Origin: Macrolepiota albuminosa
Lineage: Eukaryota > Basidiomycota > Agaricomycetes > Agaricales > Agaricaceae
Length of the DNA: 64,000 nt
Direction of reading: 5' to 3'
NCBI GenBank assembly: GCA_027475525.1
Contig: JAMWFC010000092.1
Location: forward strand, 806,001 to 870,000
Program-made: the position numbers and the translations under genes
Notes under the pieces: generated by a model
What the model was told of the DNA's origin: nothing
The model's database searches: none
Seen by the model: the letters and a program-made list of their open reading frames with translations, nothing else
Shown: positions 45,165 to 55,147 of the stretch, piece after piece
Position numbering within the stretch: the stretch's first letter is position 1
Layout: each line of letters begins with the position of its first letter

Positions 45165-45415
45165 TATGCAGAGAATGTGTTAAAACAGACACAACCATAG
45201 CTACATTCTAGTGTAGATAGATATCAAATATCAACATTTGATCACATGACATTAAAAAGCTAAGATATTATTCCCATGTGTATCTGCTTACACAGGTAAC
45301 TGTAATGTATCATATGACAGTAAAAAACAAAAACATTACTAAGTAACTGTATAGACAAACAGTATATATCACATGATGTTAAAAAGCAAAGATATTATTC
45401 TCATGCTTACTCAGT
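45165..45415. repeat. Inverted copy of the 23.0-23.5 kb dispersed repeat
   Basis: The reverse complement carries the same tail (GTAGCTATGGTTGTGTCTG, GATATCTATCTACAC) followed by about three units with ACATCATGTGATATA and AATAATATCTTTGC. Two distant copies with the same end show that the unit is dispersed. Confidence 0.65.
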
Positions 45416-46532
45416 GTAAAGGTGAGTGCCAAAGATAGTGAGCGTTTTTGGAGGCCTCTGCATGCTTAGGAGTTTCTCCATTCTCTCCCACACCTTCTCT
45501 CTCCAAGATCATGTGCTGATCATAGCATGGTGCCAGGGCCTAGCAGATGCCATGCTGTGGTCAGTATGGCACATGGTCTCAGATATTTTGGGTGGCCTTC
45601 TTCTCCATCCTCCTCCTTCCCCATCTGCTGCCCAAGTAAGTATCTTTGCACTCTCTCATGTTGCCAACCTGTCTCACCATGATCCCCTTTTCTTTTCAGC
45701 TTCCATTTGTATTATATTCTTCTTCTAATTCTTTGTTCACCCTTCTGACTACCAGTGAGACACCCCTTCTACATGGCCACCTGGTGAGCCGGGCTCACCT
45801 CTCACCTTAGATATTTCATCTACAAATGTTTGAAGTTGCATTGTGCCAGCTCAAAACAAAATATCTAAAGTAAGCATGCGATAGGAAGGTCGCATCGGCC
45901 CCTAACTCACATTTTATGCCAGTATTCTATTAGTATACTTCTACTTATAATTTTGTCAACCCTCCCTCCTCATCCTGTATAGTACAGTAGCTACCTGTCA
46001 CCTTCACCATTATCAATTCACATGGTCACACTTATGCATAACCATTTTGAGCACTATAACTCTTTAACTGCAGAGGCCAACAGAACTAAAGGCAATGAGA
46101 ACAACAACAACCACCACCCCACCCCACCTCACTTCTCTTTGCTCCTTATAGTGCCTCCTTTGACTACTGAGTCAGCTAACTGCCTCCCAGTTGAGATCAA
46201 ACAACTCTCACCCTCTTTTAAAATATTAAAAAATCCTGACACCCCCAAAGTTGAACCAATTTTCTGATATCCTTCCATTTGTCCCATCGCTTGTTACACT
46301 TATGAACCCCATCTAACTTCTCACTCTTGCCTTCTTACCCACATAAAACACTGTACCCAGCTTAAAACCCTAAAACCTTATCATCTTTTTATTGATTGTA
46401 TCACTGTTTTTTTTCCCATTTCCCCACAATCTTTTTTGTCTGTGTGCCTGCAACTTTGATCTTATTATCCTGCCTTTCCTACCCCATCCTTATACTCTTT
46501 AACTGATTATCATTCTTATCAATGTTGCTAAC
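45416..46532. other. Non-coding sequence upstream of the LINE
   Basis: Small ORFs (45426-45728, 46022-46267) show no recognisable domain. The stretch is pyrimidine-rich from 46.1 kb on. It may contain the LINE 5' untranslated region, whose start cannot be fixed without another copy. Confidence 0.35.
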
Positions 46533-48148
46533 ATGACAGAACCAAACCCCCTGACTACCCCAACTCAAGTGGCTAGAAGGACTTGTGTTCTAGCCTTCAC
46601 CCCCCGAACCCCAAAAATAGGCTCCCACCCGACCACACCTGACATCAAGATGGATTCCAGTGACAAGACTCCCATGACTCTTGATCTCTTGTCCAAGGGC
46701 CATCAACTAGTTATCAGGGGTTGCATATCATCCAATCTAGTCAAGACCCCTGTTGCCCTGGTCAAAGACACACTAACTTCTATATGTCAGGATCCCTGCT
46801 TTGAATACTTTTCCAAAGTTCCCATCATGGTGATACTCTTCAGCAACTGCCTTTCAAATGCCTCCCCTGCTTGTTATGTTGAACTCAGGTACAATAAAGG
46901 AGAAGCTGGTCCTAAGCCACAAATCGACTTGTTAGAGGAGATCTGGGCAGCCATAGCTAAGTTTAAACCAGAATGGGAAATTCCATAGAGTGCCAGTAAA
47001 AAAGAGAAGAGTGATAAGCACATGTCATGCAGACTGTTGGACCTCTATCTAGAGGTAAAGGACCGAACAAGCATCCCTGCCAAATACCTGCCTATCATCT
47101 GGGATCACATTGAGAAAATGGGCTTTCAAGTCGCCTCAGTGTTTGCCTCCTTTGGGAGACCTCAGATTAGTTTTGTGTTACCTGAACAAGCTGACACCTT
47201 TATGGCTCTAGGCCACATCAAGTTTCCCACCATGGTATTGAAGTACTCCACACAAATAGAGCTGCTCAAAGAGGTCCCTATTAAGAGGGCCTTCAAGTTA
47301 GTCATATTGGGCACAAGAAACTACAATGAGTTGGGTTCAATTGTCAAAGAATGGGCCAGGAAAACCGCACCTGGATTGTTTCTTGGACATTAGTCTATGG
47401 ATGTTAACACTGACCTATTCATATTCTCTATGAGCATGTGGGAAGCTACTTGCACCATCCTCTGCAATGAAAAATTGTTCTGAAAGAAGTGCCCAGACAC
47501 ATCAATTTCAGCCCCACAATTGCTTTGGACTACAACAAAAACCCATTGTGCAAGACCACATTGGATGAGCAAGTGTTTAAGGATGCTGACCAGATCACTA
47601 GCATAGTGCAATCCTTAGCCCGGGAGGTCCAGGAATTAAGGGGTGAGGTTCAGTCTGTCCAGAGTCAACAGTTGAGCATGGCAGCCAGCCAGGCCAAGAT
47701 GCTCGATTCAATCACAAATCTTAACCAACACAGTGTCTCCACTTAGCAAGCCTTCCTAGTTCAGAGTCAAGAGATTGGCCTCAGGTCCAAAATCAGTGAC
47801 ATGGAGACACAAAATAGCAGTCTTCATGTGGTGCTCATGTTTACTTTGGAGCTCAAAAGGAAGGCTGAGATACAAGCCAGTTTGGATACCCTAACCAATG
47901 AGGTGGCCTTAAACCATGCAGAGCTTACAAACATGTTAGATTGGATGACCACCATCACAGGTCATGGCATTTCACCATTACCAGTACCTCAGATCTCACA
48001 CTCCCATATGGTTGCTCAGTCCCAACATACAATGGCCCCAATAACTCCCTCTCTGAGGAGAGACAGTGATGACGCCAACTGTGGTTGGGTGCACTGGATG
48101 TATATGCAATACAACACTGTCTCCAGTGCCTGGCATGCAGGGTTGTGA
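46533..48148 (+). pseudogene. LINE ORF1 (Gag-like) protein
   Basis: The start ACATGACAGAACC at 46533 gives MTEPNPLTTPTQ. One frame with a TAG (46986) covers the N-terminal basic/proline region and the central domain (VVIRGC-like, FSKVPIMVILFSN, VASVFASFGRPQISFVLPEQ). A frameshift near 47.45 kb is followed by a coiled-coil segment (SIVQSLAREVQELRGEVQSV), also with a TAG (47744). ORF1 proteins bind LINE RNA. I cannot name the clade from this alone. Confidence 0.55.
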
Positions 48149-49140
48149 GGAGTCCTGGCAGGGTCCCGGTGTGCTCAAGTAGATGTGATAGAACAATGCA
48201 CTAGATGATAGTGCCTCAGGTGCTACCTAGCAAATGGTAAGCATCATAGTTTAAGCAAAGATATAGAGAAGAAGATAAATAGCATAGCGTAGTGTGCCCA
48301 TAGGTGGCACCATAAATGACAAAGATGAGATAGACAAAGCTAGCGCCAAACTTAGTGATGAAGTCAGGCAAAGCTAGTGCGATTTGAATGCTAAGTATAA
48401 CTGGGTGCTCAAGAGGTTATGATTCATTATTATATACATGTAAAGTAGCTAGCCTTTATACTATGCGCTATTGTATTTCCAAAAATAAGTCTATTGGTGG
48501 TGCTACCAATTAGTGCCTCTTTTTGTGGTTGTAGCTAACGGCCACCTGTCAACAGCAACCTGCAGCACATGGGTAACGGCAACTAATGGCAACTCTAAAA
48601 CTACTTAGAAATTGTACAAGTCTGCTCACTTTTTGATGTAATTCTAATTGGTCAGGCCATTCTGGGATATAGTTGGAAAATCCTCAACAGACGCCATGAG
48701 CACTAATCCTGGTGCTAAACATTGTACCATCTTTTGATAGATTTGAATGTTGGGTCTGCATATATCCTATCTCATTGTCATTGATTCCTTTAGACTTCTG
48801 ATTGAGGTGCCTCAGTGATTGACAGCGCCAATTGCTAACCCCTTTTGATATTAATTGGGGTTTGGTCAGAGTCAACTCCCCACTATCATGCTAGTGCTAT
48901 AGGTTCTGAGCCTCCTTGATCCTTGAAGTAGGTGAGTGGAGTGTGCTGAAGGGCTGATAACTGGTGATTAAGGTAAAAATGGATAAGTCTTGTCATAGAG
49001 CAACAGAGCTAGGGCTGCTCTGTATCCAAACCGGTTGCTAGAGTCTCCAGTATGTCAAGTGTCAGTTGACCTATAATGTCCCTTGATGTGCTCAGTCCAA
49101 GTAGAAGCCTATCAATGGCCCATCCACCCTAACCTCTAAA
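48149..49140. other. Unclassified insertion within the LINE
   Basis: There is no coding frame. It has repeated GCTAGCGCCA, GGTGCTAA and AAAGCTAGTGC words, loosely like the family-4 LTR at 2660. A decayed LTR inserted in the LINE is plausible, but I could not find paired ends or a target duplication. Confidence 0.35.
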
Positions 49141-49744
49141 TCCAAGAGGAAGAAAACAGGCAATGGCTTGTCCCTGCCACTATCTGCCCAATCATCCCTC
49201 CAAGTCATTGATTTGGGGTCAGTGCATTCCTCACCTTGTTTTGAATCTTGTGACTGTGTGGTTGATGGGCATGGTTGTCACCCCAGACCCATATCCAATG
49301 AAGTTGATCAAGGAGTCATCATCACATCTGCCTCAAGAGCATACCCAGGTAATCAGTTGATGCAATGTAGAAAAGTCTGGGGTTCCTGTGCCAGTAGACA
49401 GTCTTACACCATGTCTACATTCCCAGCTTTTTCTAATTTTCACATTCTTATGGTTCGCACTATGTCTTCTTGCTTTAATATGTTGCCCACTTAGCAACCT
49501 CCCCAATTGTCCTTTCTTGATACTACATGCTTGCAACTACACAATCCATCTTTGAAGAAGATGTCATGATCTGAGAGTAGCTCATTACCTCTGAACATTA
49601 GTCATACTCATCCCACACCGTCAACCCCCCTACTTATCTCTCATGTCCCATGTAATACCCCATGCATGCACCCTCTTGCCCTATCGTTTGTTGCTTGTAT
49701 ATTGCTTTATATCTTGATACTGTCTTTTCTTGTGAATTACACAT

Positions 49745-50842
49745 GTGCGTATTTGGTACCCCCCCCAATCCCACATCAGTGTGTGCACCCTGAATGCAAA
49801 TGGCTTGGTCAATCCTATGAAGTTAGCATGCATCAGCCCATTGTTAGCCAAGATTGCACCACTTTTCTTTGCTCTCCCCAAGACTAAGATCAGAGCAAAC
49901 ATGGGGGCCAAACTACAACTCACTGATTATGAGATCCTGGAGGAGAATGGCATACCATGCTCATCTTATCAGGGAAAATGGGGTGTTCTCTTGGGAGTGC
50001 AGAAAGATATTCAAATAGTGACCCAATTAACCCTTCTCCATGCCTTTCTTAGAGGTCATGTAGTTGCTGCAGACATGGTTATTCCATCTGATTGTCAATC
50101 CTTCTTCATTCATTGTATATTCACAGTATATGCTTCTTGTGACCCGAGCTCTAATAACTTAGCTTGGGACTTTTGGCCCTCCTTAACAGATTTCATAGGC
50201 CACACAAACTCTTCATGGTCACTCTTCGGCAACTTAAATGCCATAGTTGCAGCATTTGAGAGAGCATATGACAATGCCTTTGCCAGGCACTGCCTGATCA
50301 AGTTCATCTCTGATGTCAACAGCACTGATCTATGGCAATTAGTCCCTGACTAAAGCCAGTTCATGGACTGGACATGTAGGGCCTGGTGCTTGAACAATGC
50401 TGGAAACATCATAGATTATATTATTACTTCAAAAGTACATATGTGGACTCTGAAATCTTTACTGACCATACATGGATCCCTGGAATGGATCACAGGGTGG
50501 TAGTTGCTTGGATTATTATGAGGCCACCCATTTTTTGGTGAGCCTATGCACCTGGTAACACCTCATACAAACCCCACAGACCCCTTCCCCCTCCTAGGAT
50601 TAGGTATCCTCTAAAGACAGATAGTACAAATTCAGTCTGTTTACAAGTGCAGTTGACCTTCTGATTGACAGGGATAGCAAGAATCTAGATTCCAGAGTGG
50701 TGGACAACAACACCTTCATCAAGCATTACAACAAACTCACCTCCATTATTGATGAGGCTGCCACCAGTATATTTGATTGCACAAAACCCCATCATAATCC
50801 AATGAAGGCCATAACATCCCCTAGAATTCATGAACTCATGTC
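49745..50842 (+). pseudogene. LINE ORF2 endonuclease domain and linker
   Basis: The exonuclease-endonuclease-phosphatase fold is seen as ISVCTLNANGLVNPMK (Asn of motif I), PLFFALPKTKI (motif II, where the catalytic Glu expected in PETK reads Lys), GKWGVLLGVQKDI, SLFGNLNAIVAAFERA (GDLNA expected, Asp to Asn) and, after a frameshift, GMDHRVVVAW with the terminal DHR. The loss of two catalytic acids indicates inactivity. The linker VDNNTFIKHYNKLTSIIDEA normally leads into RT. Confidence 0.7.
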
Positions 50843-51041
50843 TGTAAGGGTGACCTCTAGAGGCTGTGGCTCAGTCACACAGCTGGCAGAGGGAAATTCA
50901 AAGTGTATTAGAATATATACTAACAATATCAAGGGTAGCTACTCACCTGGCAGAGGGAGATCCAAAAAGAACAAGTCTAAAGATTCCTTATGCCAGGTTG
51001 GATGCTTCTGGGGCCTCTGAAGCGTGGAAAACAACTGTACA
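50843..51041 (-). repeat. Solo LTR of family 3
   Basis: The 199-bp sequence is TGTAAGGGTGACC...CTGTACA on the plus strand, the reverse complement of the LTR at 53796-53995. It contains CTGGCAGAGGGAAATTCAAA and CTGGCAGAGGGAGATCCAAA, a sub-repeat present twice in each copy. It splits the LINE linker. No clear target duplication was found. Confidence 0.6.
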
Positions 51042-51344
51042 GTACAACAAAACCTTAAAAACTCGAAAATTGCCTACACAAACAATTGCACAAATAAGGG
51101 GCAAACTCTGGCAAACTCTGGCTTATATAAGTGGTCTGGAAGCAGTGCTGAGTGGCCCATAGTGTAGAAAGAATAGAAACAGTAAAATGAAATAATGTCA
51201 GAAGAAATAAGAGAATGAATGAATGAAGAGTGAAGAGATAAGGAGTGAGAAAAGGAAGAAATGAGGAGTCCCCTGACAGTGTCCTCAATCTGAAGCATCA
51301 GAGGTGCAATCTCAATATTGAAAGGATGTGACCACATGTTCTTG
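51042..51344. other. Unassigned segment between family-3 LTR and copy 2d
   Basis: AT-rich, no frame. A purine-rich run (51.17-51.27 kb, GAATGAATGAAGAGTGAAGA) gives spurious minus-strand ORFs. Confidence 0.35.
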
Positions 51345-51594
51345 TGTAACGGAATCATCCGTGTTATTAGCGTCAATGACGCTATAATCATTTAGTAGAG
51401 TATTACATAAGACAACATCTTGTTTTCACGCTACGTACTAGTCAAATCTGATACTGCGGTCTGATTTAGCACTGTGTGATACACACAAGATAGTTCTAAC
51501 TTGTAACTCAGGTTACATTTTTTTAAATCTTCTGCGTCTGATTTAGCACTGTGTGATACACACAAGATAGTTCTAACTTGTAACTCAGGTTACA
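51345..51594 (+). repeat. 5' LTR of copy 2d
   Basis: It starts TGTAACGGAATC and ends AACTCAGGTTACA at 51517, 173 bp. A 77-bp duplication (51459-51612) repeats the end to 51594. The internal flank is the T run and AAATC found at the same place in 2b and 2c. Short inverted words TAGCGTCAATGACGCTA form a hairpin at about 51368. Confidence 0.7.
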
Positions 51595-51705
51595 TTTTTT
51601 TAAATCTTCTGCTATCGGCTTTAGACTCTAGGCTTGTTACTGACTAGGCAACTCTCATCAAAACCTCTCAATTCTCTGTTGGCATCATGTTGAAAACATG
51701 CTTCC

Positions 51706-53685
51706 ATGACTGGCTCTCTTGATCTGGATCCTCCGTTCCCAGCGGTAGACACAGGTGATCTACCTGTGCTTCAAGCTGTGAAGACGCAATTGGCGTCAGC
51801 ATACCAACCCCCACCAAAGTGGGACGAAAAGACCCCTCGCGATGTTAGCGTGAGCTTTGGAATGCCTGGTGGGCTATCCATATCACGGATGATGTCCATT
51901 GTACGACCTGGTGGAAAACCAGGAGAGAGATCCGCGGTCTCAGGAGTGTCGCTGCCAGTGAGCCAAATGCCTTCACTGATGTATCCGGTATTGCCCGAGA
52001 GCTCTTCAGCTCCCTCTGAGGGTCAACCGGACGTTACCCAGTACTCGGAAATGGTACAAGGCAGCGCGTTTGCGCATAGCACCCCATTCCGGACTGCACC
52101 TACGGAACGGCATTTGGAATATGTGGCCAATGCTGCCACTGAACCGGGACCGTCGTCGTTGACGACACAAGGACAGAAGCAAGGACCAGCAATAGTGGTC
52201 AGTAGGGAGGACAACAATGTCGTAGGGTTGGAAAAGGCATCAACAGCGCCTGGAATTCCAGAGTTGCACAGACGGACCGGCAAACAGCCGCAAGTGAGGC
52301 ATGACAGCCTCAGGAGAGTTATGGACTTAGAGTCCGAGTTGGAGTCCTCAGATGATGAGGAAAGCAAAAGGTCGCATTCGACCTTGTCTATCCAGTTACA
52401 GCTGGTGTTGGACCGATATCTGTCGGTCGCGAAGGAATCGACGTGAAAGCGTCTGCAGCTCTACGTAGTAAAGCACTTACAGTTGCTGGCTGCTAGGAGC
52501 CACGATGTACCCCATGCAGATTTGAATGAATATATCGAATTGTTTGTGCGCATCTTCGAACTCGAAGTAGTGGAATACCTTAAGCGCAAAGCGGAGATTT
52601 GAATGAATATATCGAATTGTTTGTGCGCATCTTCGAACTCGAAGTAGTGGAATACCTTAAGCGCAAAGCGGCACGAGGGTCAGCAGTCTCAACGGCTACT
52701 CCAGCCGACTCAGTAGAATGTGAGATGAGTGTGTGCAGACGAGCGCCATTAATCGCAGACGCGATGGAATTGCTCAATGCGCCTCGTCAGGCTAATGAGT
52801 CTCAGCAAGACTATGTTCGGCGTCAGAACGCCGCAAACCGTCAATGCATAGTTAGCGGAGTGCCTCAGCAGGCATTGTCTGAGGTGGAGACTGTGACAAT
52901 GACTCCGGCAGAGCCAGAATCACTACTTGCAGTGCAGGAGGTTAAGACACCTCGTAAGCAAGTTACTATCAAGGAAGAGGTGGACAAAGTCCACATTCTT
53001 GAGGAGCGAACGCAACCACGACACGTAGTGCGACGCGTCCACCTAGTGGACAACTGGAATGAACGTGTCAATTACCAGAGAATACGCAACCAGGACTTGC
53101 GTGATCATGGTGAGTCGTTAATTGACGACCAGGGGGTAGTCTTTGAAGGGCGTGAGGGTGTAACGCCTGTCGATGAGATGCGGCGACAATTCGCGGCTCG
53201 AACTGCTGAACCGGACAGAAATCTGGGTGGTAGTGATAATAGTAGTGACCACTATGAGCAGAGGAAGCCAATTCGTCGCAATAATGACGGTGGAGGACAT
53301 GATCGTAGGAATGACGATCAGGACAATAATAATCATCATGATAGTGGCAGGCAGGCTGGTGGATTACCAGCAGAGCAACAAGTGAGGCAACAGCCCACCC
53401 CACAGCCAGAATGAGTGGCCAATGAGCACCTGTTTCGCAGTCTCCGGGCATTTTCAATGCCCGCACCTCATGAATTGCGTGAAACTACGCCGGGAATGAA
53501 TGAAGCGGTCAGGATCCATATGGATCATATGCATGACCGCCTCACTCGTCTGGTGGATGACTCCCTTGGAGTCAGATTTAAGTTTCCTGCTGGGGTAAGT
53601 CTCTGTAAATCCAATGGTAAGCACATACGTGCGTACGCTGGGGGACATAGGTTCTCTCAACTGGAGGACTGGGCCATGGATGTTG
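51706..53685 (+). pseudogene. gag: Gag, copy 2d (3'-truncated)
   Basis: The ATG at 51706 opens a 246-codon hydrophilic segment ending at a TGA (52444), where 2b reads Arg in STRARLKLYVNKH against ST-stop-KRLQLYVVKH. The frame resumes, is duplicated by a 77-bp repeat (52518), and continues through VNYQRIRNQDLRDHGESLID and QGVVFEGREGVTPVDEM. A Asn/Asp/His-rich tail follows to a further TGA (53412), then the capsid core PGMNEAVRIHMDHMHDRL and FSQLEDWAMDV. Only TGA stops and the 77-bp duplication interrupt it. Confidence 0.7.
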
Positions 53686-53795
53686 TCAGGGGACTCCTCG
53701 CTCTTGTCTTTCCTTTTCCGGAGTTTCCGGAGAACTCCGGAGCATTTCCCACGCCCCGGAGTTCTCCCGGCCTCCCGGAGCTAGCCGTTGGATAC
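53686..53795. other. CCGGAG-rich junction sequence
   Basis: GC-rich with repeated TTCCGGAG/CTCCGGAG words (53719-53780). It belongs neither to copy 2d nor to the family-3 LTR and marks a breakpoint. Confidence 0.4.
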
Positions 53796-54283
53796 TGTAC
53801 AGTTGTTCCCATGCCCGTCCACCCCTGTACTGATGTGCCGCACTGGCAGAGGAATCCTTAGACTTGTTCTCTTTGGATTTCCCTCTGCCAGGTGATTAGT
53901 TATTGATTGTACTGTCGTTACTGGCTCTAATATACTTTGGATTTCCCTCTGCCAGTTGTGTGATAGTGCCGCAACCTCCGGAGGTCGCCCTTACAGCAGA
54001 ACAAGTCTCCTAATTCCGGTCTGGAAGCCCCCCATAGCCGTCAGAAGAATTCTCTGGCTCCTATCTGCCGCTTCTCCACCAGTTTTAAGCATCTGGACCT
54101 TCTATGTCTCAGCTTGCCTCTTCAGACACTCCTCCGGACGCTACAGCTCCTCAGGATGAAGCCTGGACTCGCTTGCTCCACCTAGAGGCTCAAGTGCAGC
54201 TTACTCAAGCTTCCCTCACTCACCACACCGCCGAACTCTCCACCCTCCGACAAACCACTGAAACCATCTCCGACTCCCTGACT
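53796..54283 (+). mobile_element. Family-3 LTR retrotransposon, 5' LTR and gag start
   Basis: The LTR (53796-53995, 200 bp, TGTACAG...CCCTTACA) is followed by an untranslated leader and the beginning of a gag frame. It is cut at 54283 by the truncated LTR of copy 1d. The inverted solo copy at 50843 confirms both LTR ends. Confidence 0.6.
54104..54283 (+). CDS. gag: Gag N-terminus, family-3 element (partial)
   Basis: The ATG at 54104 opens MSQLASSDTPPDATAP followed by a predicted helix (LLHLEAQVQLTQASLTHHTA, then LSTLRQTTETISDSL). Such a short disordered start and a coiled helix are typical of Gag N-termini in fungal gypsy elements. Only 60 codons remain. Confidence 0.45.
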
Positions 54284-55020
54284 TGATCTACGGATACTCG
54301 GGTGTCTGGAACTCCAGGGCTAGGATTCCGGGGTTCAAGACGAGGACAGGAGTAATCCCGGGAGAGGGGACTAGAGTCCGGGGGTTTTGGATGAGAGTGG
54401 CTGGGAGTTAGAGGGGGTCGAGTCGTGAACCGGAGGTTCTAAGACGAGACCAAGTTAGTAACTTAAGAGTCGCGAAGTGCGTACCAAACTTATAGCATGC
54501 GAATACTAAGGCGTGCCAGTCGAAGCGTACCAAACGAGGCGTACCAGTCAAACAAGAGGGCACGCAATATCCAAAGTAACAGTTATGCAATATCAAGACT
54601 AGCGAATACAACAGGGAACTATGCTATAAGTACTATGGGACCGGGTCTCGGGGTTCCGGGATGTCTGGGATGGGTTCTGGGGGTCATTGAGTAGCGGCAG
54701 GGGCTGCATACCGGGATCGCGCGTGTGGGGCGCGCAATCAATTGGCGCGGATGGAGCCGTGATGCGTGATGCGCAATGGCCGGGGACGAGTTGCGTGATC
54801 CGATCGTTGATCGGGGCTGGTGGCGGCTGATGGCGGTGTCGGCGGTCGTGATGGCGGGGCGTGTCCTGTGGGGTCGGAGGGAGGGTCCCGGAGGGTGTTC
54901 CGGGGGTGTCCCGGGGTGGGCCCAGAGGGGAGGGGTCGTGACATCACCCCCCCTAGGGAGGGTCCCGGAGGGTGTTCCGGGGGTGTCCCGGGGTGGGCCC
55001 AGAGGGGAGGGGTCGTGACA
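54284..55020 (-). repeat. 3' LTR of copy 1d (left end truncated)
   Basis: It matches the 1a LTR from TTGATCTACGGATACTCGGG onward. The first TGTCAGG segment is missing and replaced by the family-3 gag start. It ends GGTCGTGACA, which appears twice because of the 77-bp duplication at 54878. The CTATAAGTACTA block (about 54622) and primer 12-mer AATATCAAGACT (54589-54600) are present. Confidence 0.8.
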
Positions 55021-55034
55021 TCACCCCCCCCTCA
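55021..55034 (-). promoter_or_regulatory. Polypurine tract of copy 1d
   Basis: On the element strand GAGGGGGGGGTGA lies directly upstream of the 3' LTR, the expected primer for plus-strand cDNA synthesis. It separates the LTR from the antisense gene, which shows that the antisense gene is inside the element and not a flanking host gene. Confidence 0.7.
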
Positions 55035-55147
55035 GCGCCGAGACCCTCCGAGGCGCGCGTAGCCGGTGGTTCGGACCGGGGGTCAACCGTGGGATCCGGC
55101 ACCTGACCTGCCACGTATTGAAAAAAATTTTACCGTCAAGTTCAACC

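Larger units (their letters stand above)
46533..50842 (+). mobile_element. LINE (non-LTR retrotransposon), decayed, RT missing
   Basis: It codes for an ORF1 protein and the start of ORF2 with an apurinic/apyrimidinic-type endonuclease. The linker after the endonuclease continues to 50842, where a family-3 LTR interrupts it. No RT follows. LINEs normally lose the 5' end, so loss of the 3' part here points to later deletion or to a broken assembly. Stops and frameshifts are frequent. Confidence 0.7.
51345..53685 (+). mobile_element. Ty3/gypsy family 2, copy 2d (5' LTR and gag)
   Basis: A plus-strand 5' fragment holds an LTR and most of gag. Homology to 2b and 2c ends abruptly near 53685 inside the gag core (QLEDWAMDV), followed by unrelated CCGGAG-rich sequence. 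Pol and ORF3 are absent. Confidence 0.75.
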
